Positions 25,094 to 33,571 of a stretch of DNA of 64,000 bases are shown here, one piece after another (the first letter of the stretch is position 1; each line of letters begins with the position of its first letter). The notes beneath the pieces were generated by a model. The model made no database searches. It saw only the letters and a program-made list of their open reading frames with translations, and was not told the DNA's origin. The position numbers and the translations under genes were made by a program. Source of the DNA: Amaricoccus sp047275745 (GTDB lineage Bacteria; Pseudomonadota; Alphaproteobacteria; Rhodobacterales; Rhodobacteraceae); contig NZ_JBKQWU010000009.1 of NCBI RefSeq assembly GCF_047275745.1, forward strand, positions 50,190 to 114,189, in the 5' to 3' direction.

Positions 25094-26779
25094 ATGTCGT
25101 CGACTGCGACAATGGAAGATTTCGAAGCCCTGCTCAACGAAAGCTTTGAGCTGGAAACCCCCGACGAGGGTAGCGTCGTCAAGGGCACCGTCCTCGCGAT
25201 CGAAGCGGGACAGGCCATCATCGACATCGGCTACAAGATGGAAGGCCGGGTCGATCTCAAGGAATTCACCCCGCCCGGCAAGGCGCCCGAGCTCACCGTG
25301 GGCGACACCGTCGAGGTATATCTCGACCGCGTCGAGAACGCCCGGGGCGAGGCCGTGCTCAGCCGCGAGAAGGCCCGCCGCGAAGAGGCCTGGGACCGTC
25401 TCGAGAAGGCCGCCGCCAAGGAAGAGCGGGTCGAGGGCCAGATCTTCGGCCGCGTGAAGGGTGGCTTCACCGTCGATCTCGGCGGCGCCGTGGCCTTCCT
25501 GCCCGGCTCCCAGGTCGATGTGCGCCCCGTCCGCGACGCGGGTCCGCTCATGCACATGAACCAGCCGTTCCAGATCCTGAAGATGGATCGCCGGCGCGGC
25601 AACATCGTCGTCTCCCGCCGCGCGGTTCTCGAGGAATCCCGCGCCGAGCAGCGCGCCGAGATCGTCGCGCGGCTGCGTGAGGGCGAGGTCGTCGACGGCG
25701 TGGTCAAGAACATCACCGAATACGGCGCCTTCGTCGATCTCGGCGGTGTGGACGGCCTGCTGCACGTCACCGACATGGCCTGGCGCCGCGTGAACCACCC
25801 CTCGGAGATCCTGTCGATCGGCGAGACCGTCAAGGTCCAGGTCATCAAGATCAACAAGGAGACGCAGCGCATCAGCCTCGGCATGAAGCAGCTGCTCGCC
25901 GATCCGTGGGATACGGTCGAGGACAAGTTCCCGATCGGCTCGCGCCATCTCGGCCGCGTCACCAACATCACCGACTACGGCGCCTTCGTGGAGCTGGAGC
26001 CGGGGGTCGAGGGTCTCGTGCACGTCTCCGAGATGTCCTGGACGAAGAAGAACGTCCATCCGGGCAAGATCGTCTCCACCTCCCAGGAGGTCGAGGTTCT
26101 CGTGCTCGAGATCGACACCCAGAAGCGCCGCGTCTCGCTCGGTCTCAAGCAGACCCAGGGCAACCCGTGGGAGAACTTCGCCGCGACCCATCCGAACGGC
26201 ACCGAGGTCGAAGGCGAGATCAAGAACATCACCGAATTCGGTCTGTTCATCGGTCTCGACGGCGATATCGACGGTATGGTCCATCTCTCGGATCTCGACT
26301 GGAACCGGTCGGGCGAGGATGCGATCCAGGACTACCACAAGGGCGATGTCGTCCGCGCGGTAGTGACCGACGTCGACATCGACAAGGAGCGGATCTCGCT
26401 CTCGATCAAGGCGCTCGGCGGCGATCCCTTCGTCGAGGCGACCTCGGGCGTCAAGCGGGGCGATGTCGTCACCGTGAACGTCACCGCGATCGAGGACGGC
26501 GGCATCGAGGTCGAATACGACGGGATGAAGTCCTTCATCCGCCGCTCCGACCTCAGCCGCGACCGTTCCGAGCAGCGGCCCGAGCGTTTCACCAAGGGCG
26601 ACAAGGTCGATGCGCGCATCACCAACATCGACAAGGGCAGCCGCCGGCTCGGCCTGTCGATCAAGGCGCGCGAGATCGCCGAGGAGAAGGAAGCCGTGGA
26701 GCAGTACGGGTCGTCCGACTCGGGCGCCTCGCTCGGCGATATCCTCGGCGCGGCCCTGAAGCGCAGGGACAATGCCTGA
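25094..26779 (+). CDS. rpsA: 30S ribosomal protein S1
   Basis: 561 residues from ATG 25094, with GGAG six bases upstream; the open frame runs further upstream only by chance. Six S1 (OB-fold) repeats follow each other, recognisable by recurring GxVKNITEYGAFVDLGGVDGL-type strands at roughly residues 30, 115, 200, 287, 374 and 460. S1 binds mRNA leaders and the 30S subunit for initiation. The last 8 bases overlap sppA. Confidence 0.98.
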   Translation: MSSTATMEDFEALLNESFELETPDEGSVVKGTVLAIEAGQAIIDIGYKMEGRVDLKEFTPPGKAPELTVGDTVEVYLDRVENARGEAVLSREKARREEAWDRLEKAAAKEERVEGQIFGRVKGGFTVDLGGAVAFLPGSQVDVRPVRDAGPLMHMNQPFQILKMDRRRGNIVVSRRAVLEESRAEQRAEIVARLREGEVVDGVVKNITEYGAFVDLGGVDGLLHVTDMAWRRVNHPSEILSIGETVKVQVIKINKETQRISLGMKQLLADPWDTVEDKFPIGSRHLGRVTNITDYGAFVELEPGVEGLVHVSEMSWTKKNVHPGKIVSTSQEVEVLVLEIDTQKRRVSLGLKQTQGNPWENFAATHPNGTEVEGEIKNITEFGLFIGLDGDIDGMVHLSDLDWNRSGEDAIQDYHKGDVVRAVVTDVDIDKERISLSIKALGGDPFVEATSGVKRGDVVTVNVTAIEDGGIEVEYDGMKSFIRRSDLSRDRSEQRPERFTKGDKVDARITNIDKGSRRLGLSIKAREIAEEKEAVEQYGSSDSGASLGDILGAALKRRDNA

Positions 26780-27695
26780 CGGAATGGACCCGATCACCCG
26801 GGATTTCTACGAGGAACGGCGCCGTAAATGGCGCCGTTCCGCGTTCTGGCGCGGGTTTCTCGTCGCGGCGATGCTGGCGCTCATCCTCGGGGTCCTGGCC
26901 CTGGGTTCGGTCGATCTGCCGGGCGAGCGGATCGCGCGCTTCGACGTGACCGGGATGATCCTCGACGACGCCGAGCGCGACGAGACCCTGAAGGAAATCG
27001 CCGAGGATGACGCGACGCGGGCGCTCATCCTGCGGATCAACTCGCCCGGCGGCACCACCGCGGGGTCGGAGGCGCTTTACGCCTCGGTCCGGGAGATCGC
27101 CGAGACGAAACCGGTGGTCGCCGTGATGACCGAGCTCGCCGCCTCCGGCGGCTATGTCGCGGCGATGTCGGCGGATCACATCGTGGCCCGGGGGAATACG
27201 CTCACGGGTTCGATCGGCGTGATCATGGAATACCCGACCTTCACCGACCTGATGTCGCGGGTCGGCATCGGCTACGAGACGGTACGCTCCTCCGAACTGA
27301 AGGCCGAGCCCTCGCCCTTCCGCGAAGGCAATCCCGCGGCGCGCGCGGCCGAGGCGGCGATGGTCGAGGAAAGTTTCCAGTGGTTCCGCAGCCTTGTCGG
27401 CGAGCGGCGCGGGCTCGCGGGCAACGCGCTCGACGCCGTGGCGACCGGCGGCGTCTTCACCGGCCGCGTCGCGCTCGAGAACGGGCTCGTAGATGAACTG
27501 GGTGGAGAGCCCGAGGCGCTCGCATGGCTCGAATCGCGCGAGACGGGGCTGGGCGATCTTCCCGTCGAGCCGGTGGAAGTGGTCCGCGACGAGCCGCTCG
27601 TGAGCCGCTGGCTGGGCCTCGCGGGCGCAAGCGGCGGGATTCTTGAGGAAATATCGGCTCGAACCGGTGTGAAGCTCTATTCCCTCATCCGCTGA
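26772..27695 (+). CDS. sppA: Signal peptide peptidase SppA, short form
   Basis: 307 residues. The membrane anchor is at about residues 20-42, followed by a periplasmic ClpP-like domain. The Ser/Lys dyad is visible: Ser in ELAASGGYVAAM, Lys in SSELKAEPSPF. TGSIGVIMEYP is also a family signature. It digests cleaved signal peptides in the inner membrane. This is the half-length form, not the 67-kDa E. coli form. It starts inside the rpsA stop region (8-base overlap), so it is coupled to S1 synthesis. Confidence 0.93.
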   Translation: MPDGMDPITRDFYEERRRKWRRSAFWRGFLVAAMLALILGVLALGSVDLPGERIARFDVTGMILDDAERDETLKEIAEDDATRALILRINSPGGTTAGSEALYASVREIAETKPVVAVMTELAASGGYVAAMSADHIVARGNTLTGSIGVIMEYPTFTDLMSRVGIGYETVRSSELKAEPSPFREGNPAARAAEAAMVEESFQWFRSLVGERRGLAGNALDAVATGGVFTGRVALENGLVDELGGEPEALAWLESRETGLGDLPVEPVEVVRDEPLVSRWLGLAGASGGILEEISARTGVKLYSLIR

Positions 27696-27783
27696 TTCCT
27701 GCCACTATGCCAGCGATGGGGGAATTCGGTGCCACGCATTTTTCCTCGGCATGGCTCGGGCCGCCGGCGAATGGGATGGGGTC

Positions 27784-28065
27784 ATGATAAAGTCAGAGCT
27801 GATCCAGAAGATCGCAGAGGAGAATCCGCACCTTTTTCAGCGCGATGTCGAGCGGATCGTCAGCACGATCTTCGACGAGATCATCGAGGCTATGGCCAAC
27901 GGAAACCGCGTCGAACTGCGCGGTTTCGGCGCCTTCTCGGTCAAGAAGCGCGATGCGCGTCAGGGCCGCAATCCGCGCACCGGCGACGCGGTCGATGTCG
28001 AGGAGAAGCACGTTCCTTTCTTCAAGACCGGCAAGCTGTTGCGCGATCGGCTCAATCAGGAATAG
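27784..28065 (+). CDS. ihfB: Integration host factor subunit beta
   Basis: 93 residues from ATG 27784, the expected size. It is an HU/IHF fold with a beta-arm motif GRNPRTGDAV, and ELRGFGAFSVKKRDAR identifies the IHF-beta branch. It pairs with IHF-alpha (not in this window) to bend DNA. The MIKSELIQKIAEENPHL start is the family N-terminus; the longer open frame is not needed. It lies between sppA and lapA, as in many proteobacteria. Confidence 0.96.
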   Translation: MIKSELIQKIAEENPHLFQRDVERIVSTIFDEIIEAMANGNRVELRGFGAFSVKKRDARQGRNPRTGDAVDVEEKHVPFFKTGKLLRDRLNQE

Positions 28066-28093
28066 ATAGACCTCCGCAACTTCGGGAGTTCCC

Positions 28094-28432
28094 ATGCGCA
28101 CGGTGAAGATCATCCTCCTCGCGCTGATCCTCGTGGTCATCGTCGTCCTCTCGCTGGCGAACCGCGAGATCGTCACGCTGAACCTGCTGCCCGAGGGCCT
28201 GGCCTCGCTGATGCCGGTCTCGATTCAGGTGCCGCTCTTCCTGGTCAGCCTGGTTTCGATCCTGGTCGGCATGATCATCGGCTACCTCCTCGAATGGCTG
28301 CGGGAGCACAAGCACCGCCGCCGTGCCTCGGAGAAGGCCCGCGAGGCCGCGCGTCTCGAACGCGAGATGCGTCAGCTGCGCCAGTCCACGGGCAAGCCGG
28401 AGGACGAAGTGCTGGCCCTCGTCAGCAACTGA
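28094..28432 (+). CDS. lapA: LapA-family inner-membrane protein (DUF1049)
   Basis: 112 residues with two membrane helices (about 5-24 and 43-65) and a basic C-terminal helix. In E. coli, LapA works with LapB to control LpxC turnover and LPS assembly. ANREIVTLNLLPEG between the helices and the GMIIGYLLEWLREHK stretch fit the family. lapB is not adjacent. It lies 28 bases after ihfB, probably in the same operon. Confidence 0.88.
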   Translation: MRTVKIILLALILVVIVVLSLANREIVTLNLLPEGLASLMPVSIQVPLFLVSLVSILVGMIIGYLLEWLREHKHRRRASEKAREAARLEREMRQLRQSTGKPEDEVLALVSN

Positions 28433-28441
28433 GCGGTTCCC

Positions 28442-29128
28442 GTGCGCGTCAAGATCTGCGGGCTCCGGTCACGCGCCGAGGTGAAGGCGGCGGTGGCGGC
28501 TGGGGCCAGTTACGGCGGGTTGGTGTTCTTCCCGCGCTCCCCCCGGCATTTGCCGCTAGGCGATGCGCGCTGGATCGCCCAGGCGATGCCGGACGGCTTC
28601 CTCCGCGTCGCGCTGACGGTGAACGCCGCCGATGAGGAGCTCGACCGCATCGTCGAGGCGATCCCGCTCGACATGCTCCAGCTTCATGGCGCCGAGCCGC
28701 CGGATCGGGTCGCTGATATCCGCGAGCGCTATGGCCTACCGGTGATGAAGGCGATCGGTGTCGCCGAGGAGCAGGATCTCGCCGTCCTGCCCGAATACAG
28801 CCGCGTCGCGGACCAGATCCTCATCGACGCCAGACCACCGCGCGGCGCGGCGCTTCCCGGAGGCAACGGGCTCAGCTTCGACTGGCGGTTGCTGTCCGGC
28901 AAGCGCTGGGGCGTGCCCTGGATGCTGGCGGGCGGGCTCACGGCCTCGAACGTCGCCGAGGCGATCCTGACGACGGGCGCGACGCAGGTCGATGTCTCCT
29001 CGGGCGTCGAGGTCGCGCCGGGATACAAGGACCCGCGCCTCATCGCCGCCTTCACCGCCGCCGCGCTCGCCGCCGGCGGTAGGGGGCCGCGTGGATCGGC
29101 TCTGGACGGTTCCGGCGTCGCCGTTTAG
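28442..29128 (+). CDS. trpF: Phosphoribosylanthranilate isomerase
   Basis: 228 residues, GTG start at 28442, nine bases after lapA. TIM-barrel enzyme converting PRA to CdRP in tryptophan synthesis. KICGLRS near the N-terminus carries the catalytic Cys, and the general acid Asp lies in ILIDARPPRGAALPGGNG. MLAGGLTASNV and VDVSSGVEVAPGYKD form the phosphate-binding loops. trpB follows after 35 bases, and trpA lies 3 kb away on the other strand, so the trp genes are split. Confidence 0.96.
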   Translation: MRVKICGLRSRAEVKAAVAAGASYGGLVFFPRSPRHLPLGDARWIAQAMPDGFLRVALTVNAADEELDRIVEAIPLDMLQLHGAEPPDRVADIRERYGLPVMKAIGVAEEQDLAVLPEYSRVADQILIDARPPRGAALPGGNGLSFDWRLLSGKRWGVPWMLAGGLTASNVAEAILTTGATQVDVSSGVEVAPGYKDPRLIAAFTAAALAAGGRGPRGSALDGSGVAV

Positions 29129-29163
29129 GAAAACCCGCACCCTTCGAGCGGAGCCCGATCCCC

Positions 29164-30387
29164 ATGCAAGACGCCCCCCGGTCCAATTCCTTCCGCGCTG
29201 GCCCGGACGAGCGCGGCCGTTTCGGTGATTTCGGCGGCCGTTTCGTCTCCGAGACGCTGATGCCGCTGATCCTCGATCTGGAGGCGGAATACGAGAGGGC
29301 GAAGACCGACGCCGATTTCTGGGCCGAGATGGACGACCTCTGGAAGCACTACGTCGGCCGCCCCTCGCCGCTCTATTTCGCCGAACGGCTGACGGAGCGT
29401 CTCGGGGGCGCGAAGATCTATCTCAAGCGCGACGAGCTCAATCACACCGGCGCGCACAAGATCAACAACGTGCTGGGCCAGATCCTGCTCGCGCGCCGCA
29501 TGGGCAAGACCCGGATCATCGCCGAGACCGGCGCGGGGCAGCATGGCGTGGCGACCGCCACGGTCTGCGCGCGGTTCGGGCTGAAGTGCATCGTCTTCAT
29601 GGGCGCGACCGATGTCGAGCGGCAGAAGCCGAACGTCTTCCGCATGCGCCTGCTCGGAGCCGAGGTGGTGCCGGTGACCTCCGGCCGCGGCACGCTCAAG
29701 GATGCGATGAACGAGGCGCTGCGCGACTGGGTGACCAATGTCCGCGATACGTTCTACTGCATCGGCACGGTGGCGGGTCCGCATCCCTATCCGGCGATGG
29801 TGCGTGATTTCCAGGCGATCATCGGCAAGGAGGCCCGCGAGCAGATCCAGGAGCGCGAGGGCCGGCTGCCCGACACGCTCGTCGCCTGCATCGGCGGCGG
29901 CTCGAATGCCATGGGGCTGTTCCATCCGTTCCTCGACGACGAGGGCGTGCGGATCATCGGTGTCGAGGCCGGCGGCCATGGCGTCGACGAACGGATGGAG
30001 CACGCGGCCTCGCTGACCGGCGGGCGTCCGGGCGTGCTGCACGGCAATCGGACCTATCTGCTGCAGGACGAGGACGGCCAGATCATCGAGGGACATTCGA
30101 TCTCGGCGGGGCTCGACTATCCCGGGATCGGTCCCGAGCACGCCTGGCTGCATGACATCGGCCGCGTCGAATACGTGAGCGTGACCGACAAGGAGGCGCT
30201 GGAGGCCTTCCAGCTCTCCTGCGTGACGGAAGGGATCATTCCCGCGCTCGAACCCGCGCACGCGCTCGCGCATGTGGCCAAGATCGCGCCCGGCCTGCCC
30301 GGCGACCATCTCATCGTGATGAACATGTGCGGCCGGGGCGACAAGGACATCTTCACCGTCGCGGACGCGCTCGGCACCGCGATCTGA
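29164..30387 (+). CDS. trpB: Tryptophan synthase beta chain
   Basis: 407 residues. The PLP lysine lies in ELNHTGAHKINN, and the phosphate loop in GGGSNAMGLFHPF. It condenses indole with serine, taking indole through a tunnel from TrpA. The N-terminal GRFGDFGGRFVSETL and the C-terminal CGRGDKDIFTV are canonical. It is in operon order trpF-trpB. A strong hairpin sits 24 bases after its stop. Confidence 0.98.
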   Translation: MQDAPRSNSFRAGPDERGRFGDFGGRFVSETLMPLILDLEAEYERAKTDADFWAEMDDLWKHYVGRPSPLYFAERLTERLGGAKIYLKRDELNHTGAHKINNVLGQILLARRMGKTRIIAETGAGQHGVATATVCARFGLKCIVFMGATDVERQKPNVFRMRLLGAEVVPVTSGRGTLKDAMNEALRDWVTNVRDTFYCIGTVAGPHPYPAMVRDFQAIIGKEAREQIQEREGRLPDTLVACIGGGSNAMGLFHPFLDDEGVRIIGVEAGGHGVDERMEHAASLTGGRPGVLHGNRTYLLQDEDGQIIEGHSISAGLDYPGIGPEHAWLHDIGRVEYVSVTDKEALEAFQLSCVTEGIIPALEPAHALAHVAKIAPGLPGDHLIVMNMCGRGDKDIFTVADALGTAI

Positions 30388-30410
30388 GGCTTTCCCGGTC
30401 AGGGAGGCGC

Positions 30411-30437
30411 GAAACGGAGGCCCATGGCCCCCGTTTC
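30411..30437 (+). terminator. Hairpin downstream of trpB
   Basis: GAAACGG (30411-30417) pairs with CCGTTTC (30431-30437). An inner GGCC-CAT-GGCC hairpin is nested in it, with one A/C mismatch. No T-run follows, so it may be a Rho-aided terminator or an mRNA-stabilising structure. Confidence 0.4.
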
Positions 30438-30525
30438 CCCTTGCGCCGCGCCGCGCGCCGCGATAGGGAGTGCGCCCTGCGCGGCGCCGGTGGGGCGCCC
30501 TGCGCGAGAGAGAGCACGTTACGGT

Positions 30526-30861
30526 ATGGAAAACTACGAGATCGGGGACCTGGTGGTCCTCACGGCCGGGTCGATGCGCATGGCGGTCGAAGCGGTCGAG
30601 GGCGACAAGGTCGCCTGCGTCTGGTGCCACGAAGGCAAGATCGGTCGCGACAGCTTCGACCCCCGGCTGCTGAAGAAATGGGAATTTCGCGAGGACGAGC
30701 GTCCGTCCGGCCCGCGCCCGGGGCATGGCAAGCCCTTCCGCGGCGACAAGGAGGGCGGTGGCCGTCCGTTCGGCGGCCGCGACCGCGATGACAGGCCGCG
30801 CGGCAAGCCCGGCTGGGACGGCAAGCCGCGCGAGAAGAAGTACTTCCGCAAGGACGGCTGA
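30526..30861 (+). CDS. DUF2158-like small protein with an Arg/Gly/Asp-rich disordered tail
   Basis: 111 residues from ATG 30526. The first 55 residues (YEIGDLVVLTAGSMRMAVEA, CVWCHEGKIGRDSFD) form the compact beta-strand core typical of YodC/DUF2158 proteins. The second half, from about residue 60, is low complexity: repeated PGHGKPF, GGRPFGGRDRDDRPRGKPG and a Lys/Arg-rich end. Such RG-rich tails commonly contact RNA. A longer reading from 30424 is possible but lacks a good ribosome binding site. The function is unknown. Confidence 0.75.
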   Translation: MENYEIGDLVVLTAGSMRMAVEAVEGDKVACVWCHEGKIGRDSFDPRLLKKWEFREDERPSGPRPGHGKPFRGDKEGGGRPFGGRDRDDRPRGKPGWDGKPREKKYFRKDG

Positions 30862-30885
30862 CAAATCCGGCTGAGAAGCGTTCGG

Positions 30886-30907
30886 GGGCGCCGCGAGGCG
30901 CCCTTTT
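30886..30907 (+). terminator. Rho-independent terminator
   Basis: GGGCGCC (30886-30892), loop GCGA, GGCGCCC (30897-30903), then TTTT. This is the cleanest intrinsic terminator in the window. It ends the trpB/DUF2158 side and separates it from the convergent pth gene. Confidence 0.8.
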
Positions 30908-30917
30908 CGATTCGACG

Positions 30918-31607
30918 CTACCGGAAGCGCTCGGCGAGGCGGCGGAGCGCGTCCATCGGCCCTTCGGCCTCGCTCCCCGGCTCCTCCGCGGGCTTCGCCA
31001 GTGCGGGCGCCGCGGCCTCCCGAGGTTCTGCCCGCGGCTTCGGCGGTGCGATCCGCGCCGCCACGGCGTTCAGGAACCGCGCCCCGTCCGAGACCAGCGA
31101 CGGCGCCTCCGCCGCCACCGCGGCCAGCAGCGGATCGAGCCAGGCCTCGTCAGCCTTGGCGAAATCGCCGAGCACGTAATTGCTGACCAGCCGCTTGTCG
31201 CCCGGATGCCCGATCCCCATCCGGAGCCGCTGGAACGCCGGCCCGAGATGCGCGTCGATCGAGCGCAGCCCGTTGTGCCCCGCGTGGCCGCCGCCGGTCT
31301 TGAACCGCAGCTTGCCCGGCGCGAGGTCGAGCTCGTCATGGAGCACGATCACATCGGCCGGCGTCAGCTTGTAGAAGGTCATCGCCGCCCGGACGCTGTC
31401 GCCCGAGAGGTTCATGAAGGTCCCGGGCTTCAGCAGCAGCGCCTTCTCGTCCCCGAGCCTGCCCTCGGCGACGAGACCCTGAAACTTCGACCGCCAGGGG
31501 CCGAAACCCCGCGCCTCCGCGATCGCCTCGACCGCGAGAAAGCCGATGTTGTGCCGGTTGCGCGCGTATTGCGCGCCCGGATTGCCGAGCCCCACGATCA
31601 GTTTCAT
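30918..31607 (-). CDS. pth: Peptidyl-tRNA hydrolase
   Basis: 229 residues from the ATG at 31607; the longer frame upstream overlaps a terminator-like hairpin and is rejected. It releases tRNA from drop-off peptidyl-tRNA. MKLIVGLGNPGAQYARNRHNIGF carries the catalytic His, and GKLRFKTGGGHAGHNGLRS the conserved Asn/His loop. The C-terminal 40 residues are an Ala/Pro/Glu-rich extension beyond the standard length. It lies downstream of rplY, the usual pairing. Confidence 0.96.
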   Translation of the reverse strand: MKLIVGLGNPGAQYARNRHNIGFLAVEAIAEARGFGPWRSKFQGLVAEGRLGDEKALLLKPGTFMNLSGDSVRAAMTFYKLTPADVIVLHDELDLAPGKLRFKTGGGHAGHNGLRSIDAHLGPAFQRLRMGIGHPGDKRLVSNYVLGDFAKADEAWLDPLLAAVAAEAPSLVSDGARFLNAVAARIAPPKPRAEPREAAAPALAKPAEEPGSEAEGPMDALRRLAERFR

Positions 31608-31630
31608 CGCCCCTCCGGCCCAAACACGAA

Positions 31631-31655
31631 CGCGCCGCGAAATCTCCGCGGCGCG
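31631..31655 (-). terminator. Perfect 9-bp hairpin between rplY and pth
   Basis: CGCGCCGCG (31631-31639) pairs with CGCGGCGCG (31647-31655) around a 7-base loop. On the minus strand it is followed by TTCGTGTTTG. It could attenuate rplY transcription before pth. Confidence 0.5.
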
Positions 31656-31718
31656 TCGCTGCTTCTCTCGATCGGCGCGGGAAACCGCCATCTCTCGCGC
31701 GTCTCCCGAGCCCGGTGA

Positions 31719-32342
31719 TCAGGCCTCTTCCGCGCCTTCTTCCTCGCCATCCGCCTCGGCCTCGGCTGAGCGCAGGCCCGAAGGCGCCTGGATGTTGGCG
31801 ATGACGAAATCGCGGTCGGTGATCGTCGGCCGCGTCCCGGCCGGGAGCTTCACGTCCGAGATGTGGATATGCGCGTTGATCTGCAGCCCTTCGAGATCGA
31901 CGACCAGCTGCTCCGGGATCTTGCCCGCGGTCACCATGAGCTCGACCTCGTTGCGCACGATCGTGAGCACGCCGCCGCGCTTGATGCCCGGGCATTTCTC
32001 GCGGTTGATGAACTCGACCGGGATGTAGAGGTTGATCCGGCTGCGGTCGGAGAGGCGCAGGAAATCGACATGCGTCGGCAGATCCTTCACCACGTCGCGC
32101 TGCACGGCGCGGCAGATGACCTTGTTGTCCTTGCCGTCGACCTTGACGTTCAGCAGCGTCGACAGGAACTTGCCCTGCTTCAGCGACTTCAGAAGCTCGT
32201 TGAACTTCACGTTGATCGGCTGCGGGTCCTTGCCGCCGCCGTAGATCACTCCGGGAACAAGTCCCTCGCGACGCGCGGTGCGGGCGGCCCCCTTGCCGAC
32301 CCCTTCGCGCGTCACGGCTTCGAGAACCGGTGTCTCAGCCAT
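31719..32342 (-). CDS. rplY: 50S ribosomal protein L25 (CTC-type)
   Basis: 207 residues, the long L25/general-stress form. The N-terminal 5S-rRNA-binding domain (GAARTARREGLVPGVIYGGGKDPQPI) is followed by the TL5/CTC beta domain (VDFLRLSDRSRINLYIPVEF). An acidic Glu-rich tail (EEEGAEEA) ends the protein, typical for alphaproteobacteria. It is transcribed with pth. Confidence 0.96.
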   Translation of the reverse strand: MAETPVLEAVTREGVGKGAARTARREGLVPGVIYGGGKDPQPINVKFNELLKSLKQGKFLSTLLNVKVDGKDNKVICRAVQRDVVKDLPTHVDFLRLSDRSRINLYIPVEFINREKCPGIKRGGVLTIVRNEVELMVTAGKIPEQLVVDLEGLQINAHIHISDVKLPAGTRPTITDRDFVIANIQAPSGLRSAEAEADGEEEGAEEA

Positions 32343-32629
32343 GTCTAGCTCCTACAAATGGCAGTGACGGCCTTCCTCCAAGGGTGTAAGGCCGCGAGCC
32401 GCGCGCATAGCCGATTCCGGGCGGGAAGGGAAGGGCGAATGGGCCGCCGGCTGTTCCCCCTGCCGGGTGCGCGCTCGATCCCGGGCGCTCCCGACACGTT
32501 TCATATGGGCATGAAGCCTATCGGGCAGGACAAGGGGCCCCGCCAACAGGCGGGGAGAAAAAGAGTCTCCGGCCAACGGGCCGTCATTGGCCTGCCGGAG
32601 GCAGGCCGGCCCTCCACCCACGGCGAGGC
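32343..32629 (-). promoter_or_regulatory. Gap between trpA and rplY with two hairpins
   Basis: No gene is supported in these 287 bases. CCCCGCC-AACA-GGCGGGG (about 32538-32555) and GGCCTGCC-GGA-GGCAGGCC (32589-32607) are both perfect stems. The second lies just past the trpA stop on the minus strand and probably ends trpA transcripts, although no T-run follows. The rplY promoter should lie in the part nearest 32343-32450; I cannot place it. Confidence 0.45.
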
Positions 32630-33418
32630 TCAGGAATGCGTGCCGGCCGCCAGTTCCTTCACGAAGCCCAGCACCGCCTCGGGGCTCTCGCCCTTGCCGA
32701 TCCGGTCCACGATGGCGGAGCCGACGACCGCGCCGTCGGCGACGCCCGCGATCTCGCGCGCCGCCTCGGCGGTCTTGATCCCGAACCCGACGCAGACCGG
32801 AAGCTCCGTCCCGGCCTTGATCCGGCCGACCTCGGGGCCGACCATCTCCGCGTTGGCGCTGGCCGAGCCGGTGATCCCGGTGATCGAGACGTAATAGACG
32901 AAGCCCGAGGTGTTGCTCAGCACCTTCGGGAGCCGCTTGTCGTCCGTCGTCGGCGTCGCGAGGCGGATGAAGTTGATCCCGGCGGCCTGGGCGGGAAGGC
33001 AGAGCTCGTCGTCCTCCTCGGGAGGCAGGTCCACGACGATGAGCCCGTCCACGCCCGCCTCGACCGCTTCGCGAAGGAAGCTATCGACACCGCGGGAATA
33101 GATCGGGTTGTAGTAGCCCATGAGCACGATCGGCGTCTCCGTGTCGCCCTCGCGGAACTTCCGCACCATGCCAAGCGTGCGCTCCATCGTCTGGCCGCCC
33201 GCGAGCGCGCGCTGCCCCGCGAGCTGGATCGCCGGCCCATCGGCCATCGGATCGGTGAAGGGCATGCCAAGCTCGATCACATCGACGCCCGCCGCCGGCA
33301 GGCCGGCGAGGATCGCCTCGCAGGTCTCGGCATCGGGATCGCCCGCCATCACGAAGGTCACGAAGGCCTTGCGTCCCTCGGCCTTCAGTTTCGCGAAACG
33401 CGCCTCGATCCGTGTCAT
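32630..33418 (-). CDS. trpA: Tryptophan synthase alpha chain
   Basis: 262 residues from the ATG at 33418, which has GGGGAGGA directly upstream. The much longer frame reaching 34930 is only open by GC bias. TIM barrel that cleaves indole-3-glycerol phosphate: catalytic Glu in DVIELGMPFTDPMADGP, catalytic Asp in GLIVVDLPPEE, phosphate loop in CVGFGIKTAEAA and GSAIVD. It is separated from trpB and on the opposite strand, and divergent from ychF. Confidence 0.97.
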   Translation of the reverse strand: MTRIEARFAKLKAEGRKAFVTFVMAGDPDAETCEAILAGLPAAGVDVIELGMPFTDPMADGPAIQLAGQRALAGGQTMERTLGMVRKFREGDTETPIVLMGYYNPIYSRGVDSFLREAVEAGVDGLIVVDLPPEEDDELCLPAQAAGINFIRLATPTTDDKRLPKVLSNTSGFVYYVSITGITGSASANAEMVGPEVGRIKAGTELPVCVGFGIKTAEAAREIAGVADGAVVGSAIVDRIGKGESPEAVLGFVKELAAGTHS

Positions 33419-33571
33419 GCCGTCCTCCCCAGCCTTTCGCCTGTCAATGCCGCGCGGGGCGGCGAAACGCAATGGGCCCCGCCGTGACCAGCCCTGGCGG
33501 CGCCCTGGCCGCGCCTTGACGCTCACCCCCCGCGGGCCATAGATGCGCGCGAACCGGAGGGAGGCCGCGCC

